Below are positions 10,091-18,963 of a stretch of DNA of 64,000 nucleotides, one piece after another. Source of the stretch: Hellea sp. (lineage in GTDB: Bacteria; Pseudomonadota; Alphaproteobacteria; Caulobacterales; Maricaulaceae); NCBI GenBank assembly GCA_020631215.1, contig JAHDHS010000010.1:1-64000 (forward strand), in the 5' to 3' direction. Position 1 is the stretch's first letter. Each line of letters begins with the position of its first letter. A program made the translations under genes and the position numbers. The notes under the pieces are model-generated. The model saw nothing but the letters and a program-made list of their open reading frames with translations, did not search any database and was not told where the DNA came from.

Positions 10091-10650
10091 GCCAGCGCCT
10101 CCTGTCCAAATCCGTTATCATTTGAGGCCAATGTCTTTAAAAGCCGCCTGATCTCGCTCATGCGCCAGGCCACTGTGCCTTCCGCCACGCCCAGAATTTC
10201 CGCAGCTTCGGCGAAGTTCAGTTGCTCGCCCAGCGTCAAAGCTGCCGTCGCACGTAAATCCTCCGATAAGGTATCCAGGGCGGCTTGCAGCCATGACAGC
10301 CGTTTGGCTGTGTCCAGACTGGCCTCACGCGATAAGGCCTCCACCTCGGCATAGCCGGACACCACGCGGGCTTGGGACGCCGACCGGCGCAATGAATCCT
10401 TGGCCGCGTTCAGGGCGATACGGTGCAGCCAGCTGGTGAACTTCGCGTCCCCGCGCCATGAGCGGAGCTTTTTCGGCATGGCCGCCCATATGTCCTGCGT
10501 GACATCTTCGGCTTCGCTTTGATCACGCAAGACGCTGTAGGTGACGCGAAACACCCGGTCATAATGCCGCCCAAGCAACAGCCGAAAGGCGTCCGCATCC
10601 CCCGATGCAGCCCGCGCGGCAAGCTCTTCATCCTGTTCGGTTTCAACCAT
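10087..10650 (-). CDS. RNA polymerase ECF-type sigma factor
   Basis: Sigma-2 (SEAEDVTQDIWAAMPKKLRSWRGDAKFTSWLHRIALNAAKDSLRR) and sigma-4 (NFAEAAEILGVAEGTVAWRMSEIRRLL); ATGA overlap with the vWA gene. Confidence 0.92.
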   Translation of the reverse strand: MVETEQDEELAARAASGDADAFRLLLGRHYDRVFRVTYSVLRDQSEAEDVTQDIWAAMPKKLRSWRGDAKFTSWLHRIALNAAKDSLRRSASQARVVSGYAEVEALSREASLDTAKRLSWLQAALDTLSEDLRATAALTLGEQLNFAEAAEILGVAEGTVAWRMSEIRRLLKTLASNDNGFGQEALA

Positions 10651-10755
10651 CTTACCCTGTAAGACGTATCTGAAACGGCAATCCTTGGAAATATTTTATA
10701 TTTTTTTTGAAAAAACTCAGTGCGCCGGTCTGTGAAAGGTGAAACCGCCGCAGGC

Positions 10756-12660
10756 CTACCTTGCTTTTAACGTGATGCTCTGTGTTTCGGACAGATCGGC
10801 CAGGTATATGTCGCGCCCGCTCTCGCCGCTGCGTTCTATGGGCAGAGAAGTCTCTGTGACCTGAAAGTCACCGTTTAGCTCTATCGTCAGGCCTTGAATG
10901 GGCTTCGGGGCCTCCAGCCGGATTTGATATTCCCCCCGGCCGAGCTTTATGAGATCGACCGAGACGTCATTGCGCGCGGCCCACCAATCCCCAAATTGCC
11001 GCATAGACCCCATCCAGGCATAGGGTTTGACTTCTTCGATGATGGCTTTTTGAAAATCCAGCCGACTATCCACTTCATCCGTATGGATCAGCACCACATA
11101 GACGCCGTTTATCTTGGCGATCTTGCGCGCCACATCAATCGCTTCATCCAGACGGTCTATCATAGGGCCGTCCAGTTCATCTTCGATCGTGATTGGAATT
11201 TCAAACACAGGCGTGAAGGCCTGAAACTCACGGTCATAGCTCAGTTGAAACGGGTAATGGGTCAAAGAGACATTCGCCGTTGAGGAAGAGCTGTATTTAT
11301 AGCCTGTGGCTGCCAAAACCTGCGGCAGCTGGCTCGGATTGCTTAAAAAGCCGGGCCGAAATGACTCCACCTTTTGCCCCGCAGAGAAGTGATCGAGCAG
11401 GAATTTTGATACGCGCAGCTCCCCCATCAAGCTTGCGCCGGTCGTGCGCGTGGCGGTCTCTACAAATGGCCGGTAATCGGGGTAGCTTTCTGTGCCGGTC
11501 CCAATTTCAAAATCCCACATATTATTCGAATGCGCGACGCTGTGGCTGGCGATTTCAGCGCCGTAATATTCGAGCGCCTTAATGATCTCTCCGGCCTGAT
11601 CATCCATAAAAATCTTATCATTAAAGTCCCGGATATATTTGGTTTGAATGAAATAAGTCCCGGAGATATTTTCCTCATTCAGATGTTTTGCATAAGGGAT
11701 GGTATTTCTCAGGCTTTCGGAAAAATCTATGTCATAGCTTAAGATAAAGCTCAGGGATTTTCCGTCAGGCACAGTTCCCAAAGTCGCAATCGGTTTTGAT
11801 TGGGATTGATAGATTTGCTTTAAGAAAATCAGACCTGCATCTAGAACTGGGTGATAATGATTGGCATAATGTTCCGCGATATCAACTTGCCGCCGATTAT
11901 ATCCCTTGGACAAAAGCTGCCCTAAATCGACGCCCAAGGCATAGGCCCGCCCGTCGCCATAATCATTGCGCACGATCGCCGCTTCGCCGTTTTCATAAAG
12001 TGCTAAGGGCGGATTCACAGGATCATTATAACTATTCGTGCCAGGATTAGCGGCTGTATCCGTGGCGCTGCCGATTTTGATACTAGACAGGCCTTTTTCA
12101 CGAAACCCGGCCGTTTCAGAAAAGCCGGGCTGGAAGCTTAAGCCATGTCGGGATTTGCTCTCTGATATCGCCTCAAACCCAAAGACGTCAAACATGCCGC
12201 CGCCCAGAATATTGGTGCCGATGAGCGTACCGCCCTTTTGCGTGAAGGCCCGCAGCGCGCCCAGTTCCTTGACCGTTAAATTGCGTCCGGTCAGCTTCGG
12301 ATAGATCATAACCATTTCATGTGACACCGCCTCATCCACATCCCGGGTCATACGAAAGGGAATACCGATGGTTTTAAGCCCCGTCGCCAAAGCCAGCCAG
12401 TGCGAGTCATCTTCTGTGATCAGGACCGCCAGACGACTTGGCTCGCCCCTATCAAACTGTTCCGTTCCGCCATAGACCGGGTCTTGCAGCGGGGTGGCTG
12501 CGGAAGGTCCTTCAAGCCCTTCATAGATATGTATGCGCTCGGCACATCCCGACAACATGAAGGTGATGATCACAAAAGGCGTAATCAATATATGACGTAG
12601 GTATAAGCCCATGATTGTGAAACGCCCCCTCCAGGCAGTTTGGATCAACCTAAGAGTCAA
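10756..12660 (-). CDS. polysaccharide deacetylase-like (NodB-fold) lipoprotein
   Basis: Lipobox LSGC; NodB-like motifs LSYDIDFS and EIASHSVAHS; C-terminal beta-rich region. Confidence 0.75.
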   Translation of the reverse strand: MTLRLIQTAWRGRFTIMGLYLRHILITPFVIITFMLSGCAERIHIYEGLEGPSAATPLQDPVYGGTEQFDRGEPSRLAVLITEDDSHWLALATGLKTIGIPFRMTRDVDEAVSHEMVMIYPKLTGRNLTVKELGALRAFTQKGGTLIGTNILGGGMFDVFGFEAISESKSRHGLSFQPGFSETAGFREKGLSSIKIGSATDTAANPGTNSYNDPVNPPLALYENGEAAIVRNDYGDGRAYALGVDLGQLLSKGYNRRQVDIAEHYANHYHPVLDAGLIFLKQIYQSQSKPIATLGTVPDGKSLSFILSYDIDFSESLRNTIPYAKHLNEENISGTYFIQTKYIRDFNDKIFMDDQAGEIIKALEYYGAEIASHSVAHSNNMWDFEIGTGTESYPDYRPFVETATRTTGASLMGELRVSKFLLDHFSAGQKVESFRPGFLSNPSQLPQVLAATGYKYSSSSTANVSLTHYPFQLSYDREFQAFTPVFEIPITIEDELDGPMIDRLDEAIDVARKIAKINGVYVVLIHTDEVDSRLDFQKAIIEEVKPYAWMGSMRQFGDWWAARNDVSVDLIKLGRGEYQIRLEAPKPIQGLTIELNGDFQVTETSLPIERSGESGRDIYLADLSETQSITLKAR

Positions 12661-14104
12661 CCGAAACCGTAAAGCCCCGGCGGTCCATATTGCCCCATGT
12701 CGGTTTCATGCCACGGAAATGTTGAATAAGACCCCTGATCCGCCAAATCGAACAGAGTTGACGGAAGCCAAAATTTTCTATGATTGCCGTCAAAAGCACT
12801 GACAAAATATCCTGCGGTCGTGAAAACCTTTCAATTTCATCCTGCTCTAAGACCAGCGCCAACACGGATATCAAAACGCCATAGGAAAAAATCAGCATCG
12901 TAATCGCAATAAAGAACCTGACATCCATCCAGCCCAGCAAAACAAAGATGATCATGAGGACATAACCCAGAATTTCGGCAATCGGACTGATCAAATCCGT
13001 CAAAACAAAGGTCGGTAAGGTCACCATGCCTAATCGCCCGTAGCGCGGATTAAAGATCATCTTCTTGTGGCGGCTAAGACATTCCAGCGCGCCCCTCTGC
13101 CAGCGCGTGCGTTGATTAGACAGGAACTTCAGCCCTTCCGGCGCTTCGGTCCAGCAGACCGGCTCGGGCACATATCTGATGGCATAATCTGTATCTGTTT
13201 CCAGCATATGCCGGTGCATTTTTAAAACGAGCTCCATATCCTCGCCGACAGTCGTTGTGTCATAACCCCCGACCTTCACAGCGATATCGCGCCGGAAGAC
13301 TCCAAAGGCTCCGGAAATAATCGCCAGGCTGCCCTTGCGGCTGGCGGCCAGCCGCGCCATCAGAAACGCGCGGATATATTCAACCACTTGCAGCCGCGCC
13401 AGAAATGACTTTGGCAGCTTATATTCAACCACTTGGCCGTTTTTAATCTTGCACCCATTGACAATCCCGACCGTACCGCCGACGGCGATGACATTGTCGG
13501 ATGTCTCCATAAAGGGGCGCACGACTTTTAACAAAGCCGTCGGCTCCAAAAGTGAATCCGCGTCAATCACACAGAACAAAGGCGTTCTAACACAGGTCAA
13601 ACCCGTATTGATGGCATCCGCTTTTTTCCCGTTTTCTTTATCGATGAATAAAAGCGAGGGGTAGATTTCGGATCGGTAAATCTGACGGATTGGTTTATGT
13701 GTGATCGTCGCCGTGTCTCTGACCAAATATGTTTCAACCATGTTAAATTCTTCAACCATGGTCTCGGCTGTGGCGTCGGAAGACCCATCATTGACGACGA
13801 TAATCCGCAGGTCAGGATATTGCAGCGCCATAAGGGCCATGACATTTTCACGAATAGTATTGGCCTCATTATAGGCCGGAACGATGATGGTTATGGGCAA
13901 GACAGAGCGGGACCGCAGAATTTCCCATCCGGCGTGATCATCATCCCGCTGGCTTCGAGCGTTTAGCTCAAGCCACGCATTGGGAAGACACCATGCATAA
14001 ACGACATTTTGAATAAACCCGACAGCCACCACAAAAAGACTGATCCAAAAGACCGCCATGGATAAATTTGGATTGGTCGGAAGATCTGTTAGCCACTCAA
14101 ACAT
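12650..14104 (-). CDS. glycosyltransferase family 2, PgaC/BcsA-like membrane synthase
   Basis: ITIIVPAYNEANTI, VVNDGSSDAT, DADSLLEP, GEDMELVLKMHR, QRTRWQRG (QxxRW), several TM helices. Confidence 0.93.
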   Translation of the reverse strand: MFEWLTDLPTNPNLSMAVFWISLFVVAVGFIQNVVYAWCLPNAWLELNARSQRDDDHAGWEILRSRSVLPITIIVPAYNEANTIRENVMALMALQYPDLRIIVVNDGSSDATAETMVEEFNMVETYLVRDTATITHKPIRQIYRSEIYPSLLFIDKENGKKADAINTGLTCVRTPLFCVIDADSLLEPTALLKVVRPFMETSDNVIAVGGTVGIVNGCKIKNGQVVEYKLPKSFLARLQVVEYIRAFLMARLAASRKGSLAIISGAFGVFRRDIAVKVGGYDTTTVGEDMELVLKMHRHMLETDTDYAIRYVPEPVCWTEAPEGLKFLSNQRTRWQRGALECLSRHKKMIFNPRYGRLGMVTLPTFVLTDLISPIAEILGYVLMIIFVLLGWMDVRFFIAITMLIFSYGVLISVLALVLEQDEIERFSRPQDILSVLLTAIIENFGFRQLCSIWRIRGLIQHFRGMKPTWGNMDRRGFTVSVDS

Positions 14105-15188
14105 AGCCTGACCTCATCTCCAAGGCGACATCAGCGGCGGTCGCGTTTGATTGTCTTAATGTATCGACAAATTGGCGGCCAGACTTACCAGTCATCCAGA
14201 TGGCCCTGAGGGCCCAATACCGCACCCATAATTCGGGGTCCGATGAAAGCTTATAAAGCTCTGACGTTAAATCAGCCCGTCTGTGAGTACAGGCCAGCTT
14301 GGCGGCTTTGATTTTGACGGACATGGCGTCATCTTTCAGCCCCATTCGCAAGGGATCTGCTCCTCCCTGATGGCTGGTCACCTCGGACAAGGATAGCGCC
14401 GCGGCCCTGACCAAATCAGACGGATGATCCATCAAGCCGATTAAATCCAAAGAGGTCTCATGTGGCATAATCTGGATTAAAGCTTCGAGGCAGCCCGCTA
14501 TCACGACATCATTGTTTGACTCTTGAATATGACTCTCCAAAGCGGGCGTGATCCCTGTCCCAAAGCCGGCCAAAATGCCGCCCAGTATTTGAGGGCGATT
14601 GGGGAATGCGTCTGAAAGTGACTCGATGATTTGATTTAAGAAAAAATCTGCTTTGCGCCTGACTAGGCACCTCGCCGCCGTCAAACGTATATATTTATCT
14701 CTGGATTCCAGCTGGGAAAATATGACCTCTAACGAGTCTTGGGTATTTAAATATGATAATGTCTGCACCGCCCGCATACGTACGCCTCTTGTGCCCTCGC
14801 GGCAGCTTTTGATGATATGTGCTTCCAGTTCAGAATTAGAAACCAGCTTTTGCAGGCGTTCATATTTTTTCCCGCGTAGAGTTCGGAAGTAATGCAAGAG
14901 CACCTCTGTGGCCTGTTCGATATGTGATGGAAATTCATCGATGATTTCCGGATCATCCATCAGGGGGTCGTCTTCCCCTGGATCATCAATTGTTTTTGCT
15001 AAGCGTTCAGAGAGGTGAGCCCGAAATTTTTCCGCCTGCACCATGCTTTTGACTTGATATTTGTTACGAAGAACGCGCCGTAAGATAATGAAAAGACAGA
15101 ACAAACATGCCAATATCAAAAAGGTAACAGAGACCGCCCAGAAAAATCCGAGCAGGCTGATTTTAGCGTTTATAAGTAAAACCGACAT
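14097..15188 (-). CDS. HEAT-repeat protein with N-terminal TM anchor
   Basis: Repeated helical pattern (GVRMRAVQTLSYLNTQDSLEVIFSQLESRDKYIRLTAARCLV...; VRYWALRAIWM) after a TM helix. Confidence 0.8.
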   Translation of the reverse strand: MSVLLINAKISLLGFFWAVSVTFLILACLFCLFIILRRVLRNKYQVKSMVQAEKFRAHLSERLAKTIDDPGEDDPLMDDPEIIDEFPSHIEQATEVLLHYFRTLRGKKYERLQKLVSNSELEAHIIKSCREGTRGVRMRAVQTLSYLNTQDSLEVIFSQLESRDKYIRLTAARCLVRRKADFFLNQIIESLSDAFPNRPQILGGILAGFGTGITPALESHIQESNNDVVIAGCLEALIQIMPHETSLDLIGLMDHPSDLVRAAALSLSEVTSHQGGADPLRMGLKDDAMSVKIKAAKLACTHRRADLTSELYKLSSDPELWVRYWALRAIWMTGKSGRQFVDTLRQSNATAADVALEMRSGYV

Positions 15189-16293
15189 TGACGCTGTTTC
15201 GAATATAACTGTTTTCGCGATCGTCTCTGGCCAGATTTACATGCAAATCCAAATTATCACGCACGGCATAAGACACGCCGCCAAATAGGCTTTCTGTCGT
15301 CACGGCGACCCCGTTAATAGCTTCCGGGGCTTTGGCATAGCCAAGATTTACCGATAGCTTGTCTGACGCGGGCACCCGCCCCTGAACCAGCCAGCCAAGC
15401 TGATCTTTTTCATTCCTGGAAACCGTCCCGATTAAACGCCCGGTCAGCACAACGCCATTATCCAAATAGGCCATCACGCCCGGCTGAATATTATGAATAT
15501 CCCCGGAGGCGTAGTCATCATAGCGGTAGGTCACATTCGGATAGAGAACGGTTCCGTTATCCGTCTCGATGGCTCGGCCGACCCGTCCGCCTGCACTGAA
15601 ATCCGGTCTGAATGTGGCATTGGGCGTAGCGCCGACTTCGACGCCCCAATCCCAGCCGCCGCGAACCGCGTCTGAAATACCGCCTTTAATCTCAAGGTCA
15701 GTTTTACCAAACCGCTTATAGCGCTGTACCGAGCCATGATAAGCAAGGTTTTCGGGCGCATATTCAGCGCGTAAAAACTGCTCGTCCCAATCACTTTGCT
15801 TCACCCGTGAGAAATCAGAAAAGCCGACACTGCCATCCAGCCGCCATGTGCGGCGACCATTTGACCGCTTTGCCGCTTTGGCTTTGCGAACATTTTCAAG
15901 GCCGGTTCTGGCGTCCTGATATTGCGGGTAGCGTTTCAGAACCTCCGTATAATGCATTTCGGCTTCCGGCAATTTCCCTTGATAATAGGCCAAATTGCCT
16001 CTTGCGACCTGAATATCCGCATTATTTGGGTAATCTCTGGACAGAGCCATCAACTCAGCATTGGCTTCGTTATACTGACCGCTCCAGGATAAAATACGCG
16101 CTTTTAGAAAACGGTGATCATAACCGGCTTTGGTTTGGGCATCTTCATTGGCTAACAGCGTGAGTGCCTGACTAAAGTTTTTTTGCCCCGCCAATTCCAG
16201 AGCACGCGCATTCGTCTCACTCGCCCAAGATGACGCGCTAAGCGCTACAAGCACCACAAGAGCAAGTATCACCTGCTTGAATGCTGTTATCAT
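15163..16293 (-). CDS. YaiO-family outer-membrane protein (TPR + beta-barrel)
   Basis: Signal peptide, TPR-like region (ANAELMALSRDYPNNADIQVARGNLAYYQGKLPEAEMHYTEVLKRYPQYQDARTGL) followed by C-terminal barrel. Confidence 0.78.
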   Translation of the reverse strand: MITAFKQVILALVVLVALSASSWASETNARALELAGQKNFSQALTLLANEDAQTKAGYDHRFLKARILSWSGQYNEANAELMALSRDYPNNADIQVARGNLAYYQGKLPEAEMHYTEVLKRYPQYQDARTGLENVRKAKAAKRSNGRRTWRLDGSVGFSDFSRVKQSDWDEQFLRAEYAPENLAYHGSVQRYKRFGKTDLEIKGGISDAVRGGWDWGVEVGATPNATFRPDFSAGGRVGRAIETDNGTVLYPNVTYRYDDYASGDIHNIQPGVMAYLDNGVVLTGRLIGTVSRNEKDQLGWLVQGRVPASDKLSVNLGYAKAPEAINGVAVTTESLFGGVSYAVRDNLDLHVNLARDDRENSYIRNSVNVGFTYKR

Positions 16294-17453
16294 TATGCAA
16301 CCTTCTGTCCAATCTCTAGATGCTGCTTCACACGCATCAACACCTCTTCAGGGTCAAAGGGTTTTGGAATAAAGTCGGCGGCCCCACGCTCAAACCAACT
16401 TTTCGCCTCACCGCGATTGACCATGGATGTCAATATCAGGACAGGAATGGATTTTAGGTTAATTTTGTTTTGAATTTCGTAAAGAACAGTTCCGCCTTCA
16501 AGACGCGGCATGAAACGGTCTAGCAAGACGATATCAGGCGTTTGCGAGGACAAATATTCAAGCGCCTCCAGCCCGTCTGTGGCAGTATCCACTTTGTAAC
16601 CATTGGCCTTGAGCATATGTTCCAATATATCCCGAACCACGGGATCATCATCGACAACCAGAACCGACTGCATGGGTGTATCGAAAAACCCTCTGACATA
16701 TTCGGCGATCTCGAGGATCTCATGTTTGTCTTCTGTAAATCCATCAACGCCTAAGCTTATGGCTTCTGCAATCGCTTCCGGGGAATTGGGATTGAAAGCG
16801 ATGAAGACGGACATTTTCGAGAGGGACAGAGATGTTTTGAACTCCTTTAGAAGTTCCAAACTGTTTGTACCGCTGAAATCATGTTCTAAAACCATCAAAT
16901 CAGGCAATTGACTGCGCATTGCGCGCCGAATGTCACCTTCGGAATGGCATTTGATCACGTTGTAATGCGGATCAATCATGCTGGACAGCAAATCACTTAC
17001 CCATGGATCTTGACAGGCGATCAGAACGCTCTTGGAGTTCGGGAAATGCGTGACATTTTCGGGCGTATCATCCGCCTCGTCAGCATTGCCTATAAAAGTG
17101 AAACCTGGCTTTTCCGCTTCCAAATACTCAATATCATTGCAAATAATGTGAATACTATCGACAAATTTCATCAATGAAATGAGTGCCTTAGGACGATCTT
17201 TTAAATGCGCACTAGCTCGAAGTTGAGCCTCGACTTGCCCAGCCTGCACACCCAGTTCAGGGTAATCATACATGGCTGCATTACCCTTGATCCGGTGAGC
17301 CATATTTATGGCATCACTGATGTCGCACAAAGAAGCATCGCTATCTCGCAACCGCGAAATCGCACCTTCTATAATGACGACAGCATCGCCCAGATAACTC
17401 AAGTAATATTGACTCACCTGATCGTGCTGGGACTGTTGTATAGCCCTAACCAC
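16293..17453 (-). CDS. Hpt + tandem receiver-domain protein
   Basis: Hpt motif MAHRIKGNAA; degenerate REC1 (LMVLEHDFSG), canonical REC2 (VLVVDDDPVVR...VLLDRFMPRLEG...FIPKPF). Confidence 0.87.
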   Translation of the reverse strand: MVRAIQQSQHDQVSQYYLSYLGDAVVIIEGAISRLRDSDASLCDISDAINMAHRIKGNAAMYDYPELGVQAGQVEAQLRASAHLKDRPKALISLMKFVDSIHIICNDIEYLEAEKPGFTFIGNADEADDTPENVTHFPNSKSVLIACQDPWVSDLLSSMIDPHYNVIKCHSEGDIRRAMRSQLPDLMVLEHDFSGTNSLELLKEFKTSLSLSKMSVFIAFNPNSPEAIAEAISLGVDGFTEDKHEILEIAEYVRGFFDTPMQSVLVVDDDPVVRDILEHMLKANGYKVDTATDGLEALEYLSSQTPDIVLLDRFMPRLEGGTVLYEIQNKINLKSIPVLILTSMVNRGEAKSWFERGAADFIPKPFDPEEVLMRVKQHLEIGQKVA

Positions 17454-17591
17454 GATATATTCCCAAGTTTAACGTGATTTATAAAAAATCACACACACAT
17501 TTTCCCAAGCCCATAGGACCACAGGCGAGTATATATTTGCTTAGACTTTAGAGTTAATAAGTTGGAAATATTTGCCTGAACTGGGCTTACC

Positions 17592-18737
17592 CTAACCTAC
17601 TGCCACCAAGGCCATGTGACTTAGGCTATCGAGTCTTTCGCAGAATTCTTTTTCGATCTCCGGCGTAAACTCGAATGGGAGCGTTAAAATACGCTCCAGC
17701 ATCATTTTTTGCATTTGCTTATCCGTGACTGGCACAGCGGAAAGCTGAAAATCTCGATAGATGACCAATGCCGCCCGCAAAAATGTGCAATAGGAGGCCG
17801 ACAGTTCGGCCCGGTCACAGAGTGCCTTAAGCCCCAGAGGCCCGCCATCAAACATCATCAAGCCGGCCTTTTGTATGCTGACGCCGTTCAGCTTTGCGAG
17901 TGCGATTTGCACAAAGCGCATATCGCCCACACCCGCGGCGCGCATGATGATCCCCTCGCCCAATTGGCCACGCTCATGAAGCGTTTCAATATAGGCGATC
18001 AGTGCCTTTTCTGACCAATCCCGATCGACATAGCTCAGCAAAGCTCGCTGCTGCGTCCGGTTCGCGATGTCAGCCGCTTCAAATTGGGTGACGCCTTCAA
18101 CGCTTTCGAGACGCTTTTCGATTTGCCGCGCTGCGGCATTGACCAGATTTTGTACAACATCTGCCGGCATGTCTTGACGGGATAGCGCCGCTTCGCGAAT
18201 GAGATCATCATCGGCATAAATCTCTGCCATTTTGGCTGCTGTTTCCGCATCGATCATGGCGCTGTCATTGGCTGCCAGGTCTGCGACAGCCGCCCCATCC
18301 CCGAAGCTGATGATGGCGTTACTGATGTGGGCGCTCAACTTTTGCCGCTGAGCAATGGCTTTGACTTTGGTTGCGGCTTTGGATTTTAAAATCGAACGCA
18401 AATCATCATCGGTCAAGACGGGTGAATGTTTCAGAACCGGCACGGCAATCGAATCGATATCATGAATAAGCTTATGCGCGATTTTATGAGGCAAATTAGG
18501 GGAATTTTGCAGGGTCACAGCCAAGGCCCGGCGCACTATATCGGATACATCCTGGCATATAAGGGACAGAATTTTCTCGGCAAATTCACGGTCAGACGAA
18601 CTGAGGCTCGCCTCTCGCATCGTGCGGCCGATTTTTTGCACGGCCAAGGCTCGCTGCTCTATATGCGGTGCTTTCACCGCATCCTCAATGGTCTTGCGGC
18701 CTAATGCACTGAACAGGTTTTTGGCAATATTCATCAC
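17592..18737 (-). CDS. DUF2336-like protein
   Basis: All-helical ~380 aa protein with segments typical of alphaproteobacterial DUF2336 proteins (EKILSLICQDVSDIVRRALAVTLQNSPNLPHKIAHKL; DSIAVPVLKHSPVLTDDDL). Confidence 0.8.
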   Translation of the reverse strand: MMNIAKNLFSALGRKTIEDAVKAPHIEQRALAVQKIGRTMREASLSSSDREFAEKILSLICQDVSDIVRRALAVTLQNSPNLPHKIAHKLIHDIDSIAVPVLKHSPVLTDDDLRSILKSKAATKVKAIAQRQKLSAHISNAIISFGDGAAVADLAANDSAMIDAETAAKMAEIYADDDLIREAALSRQDMPADVVQNLVNAAARQIEKRLESVEGVTQFEAADIANRTQQRALLSYVDRDWSEKALIAYIETLHERGQLGEGIIMRAAGVGDMRFVQIALAKLNGVSIQKAGLMMFDGGPLGLKALCDRAELSASYCTFLRAALVIYRDFQLSAVPVTDKQMQKMMLERILTLPFEFTPEIEKEFCERLDSLSHMALVAVG

Positions 18738-18815
18738 GTGATCACTCTGTTGGTCGGCGTAAAGCTAAACGAACAGGGTTAATCAGGCGTTATTGTGCTG
18801 AGAATTCTAAGAAAA

Positions 18816-18892
18816 TGGTACCGCCTCTTGGTCTCGAACCAAGGACCTCTGGTTCCACAAACCAGCGCTCTAACCAACTGAGCTAAGGCGGC
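18816..18892 (-). tRNA. tRNA-His (GTG), CCA encoded
   Basis: Cloverleaf: GCCGCCT acceptor / AGGCGGT-A-CCA, anticodon arm CTGGT-TTGTGGA-ACCAG, T-arm CTTGG-TTCGAGA-CCAAG. Confidence 0.96.
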
Positions 18893-18963
18893 CCATACAA
18901 AAGTGGCGCAGACCTAAATCAAGGCCCGCGCCAATTCAAGCGTTAAATCGCAGGGATAGGCGA

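Noticed and set aside
10756-12660. Considered PgaB annotation for the deacetylase
   Set aside because: NodB-like motifs are present but the N-terminal and C-terminal regions do not look like PgaB (no GH153-like domain), so only a generic deacetylase call is made.
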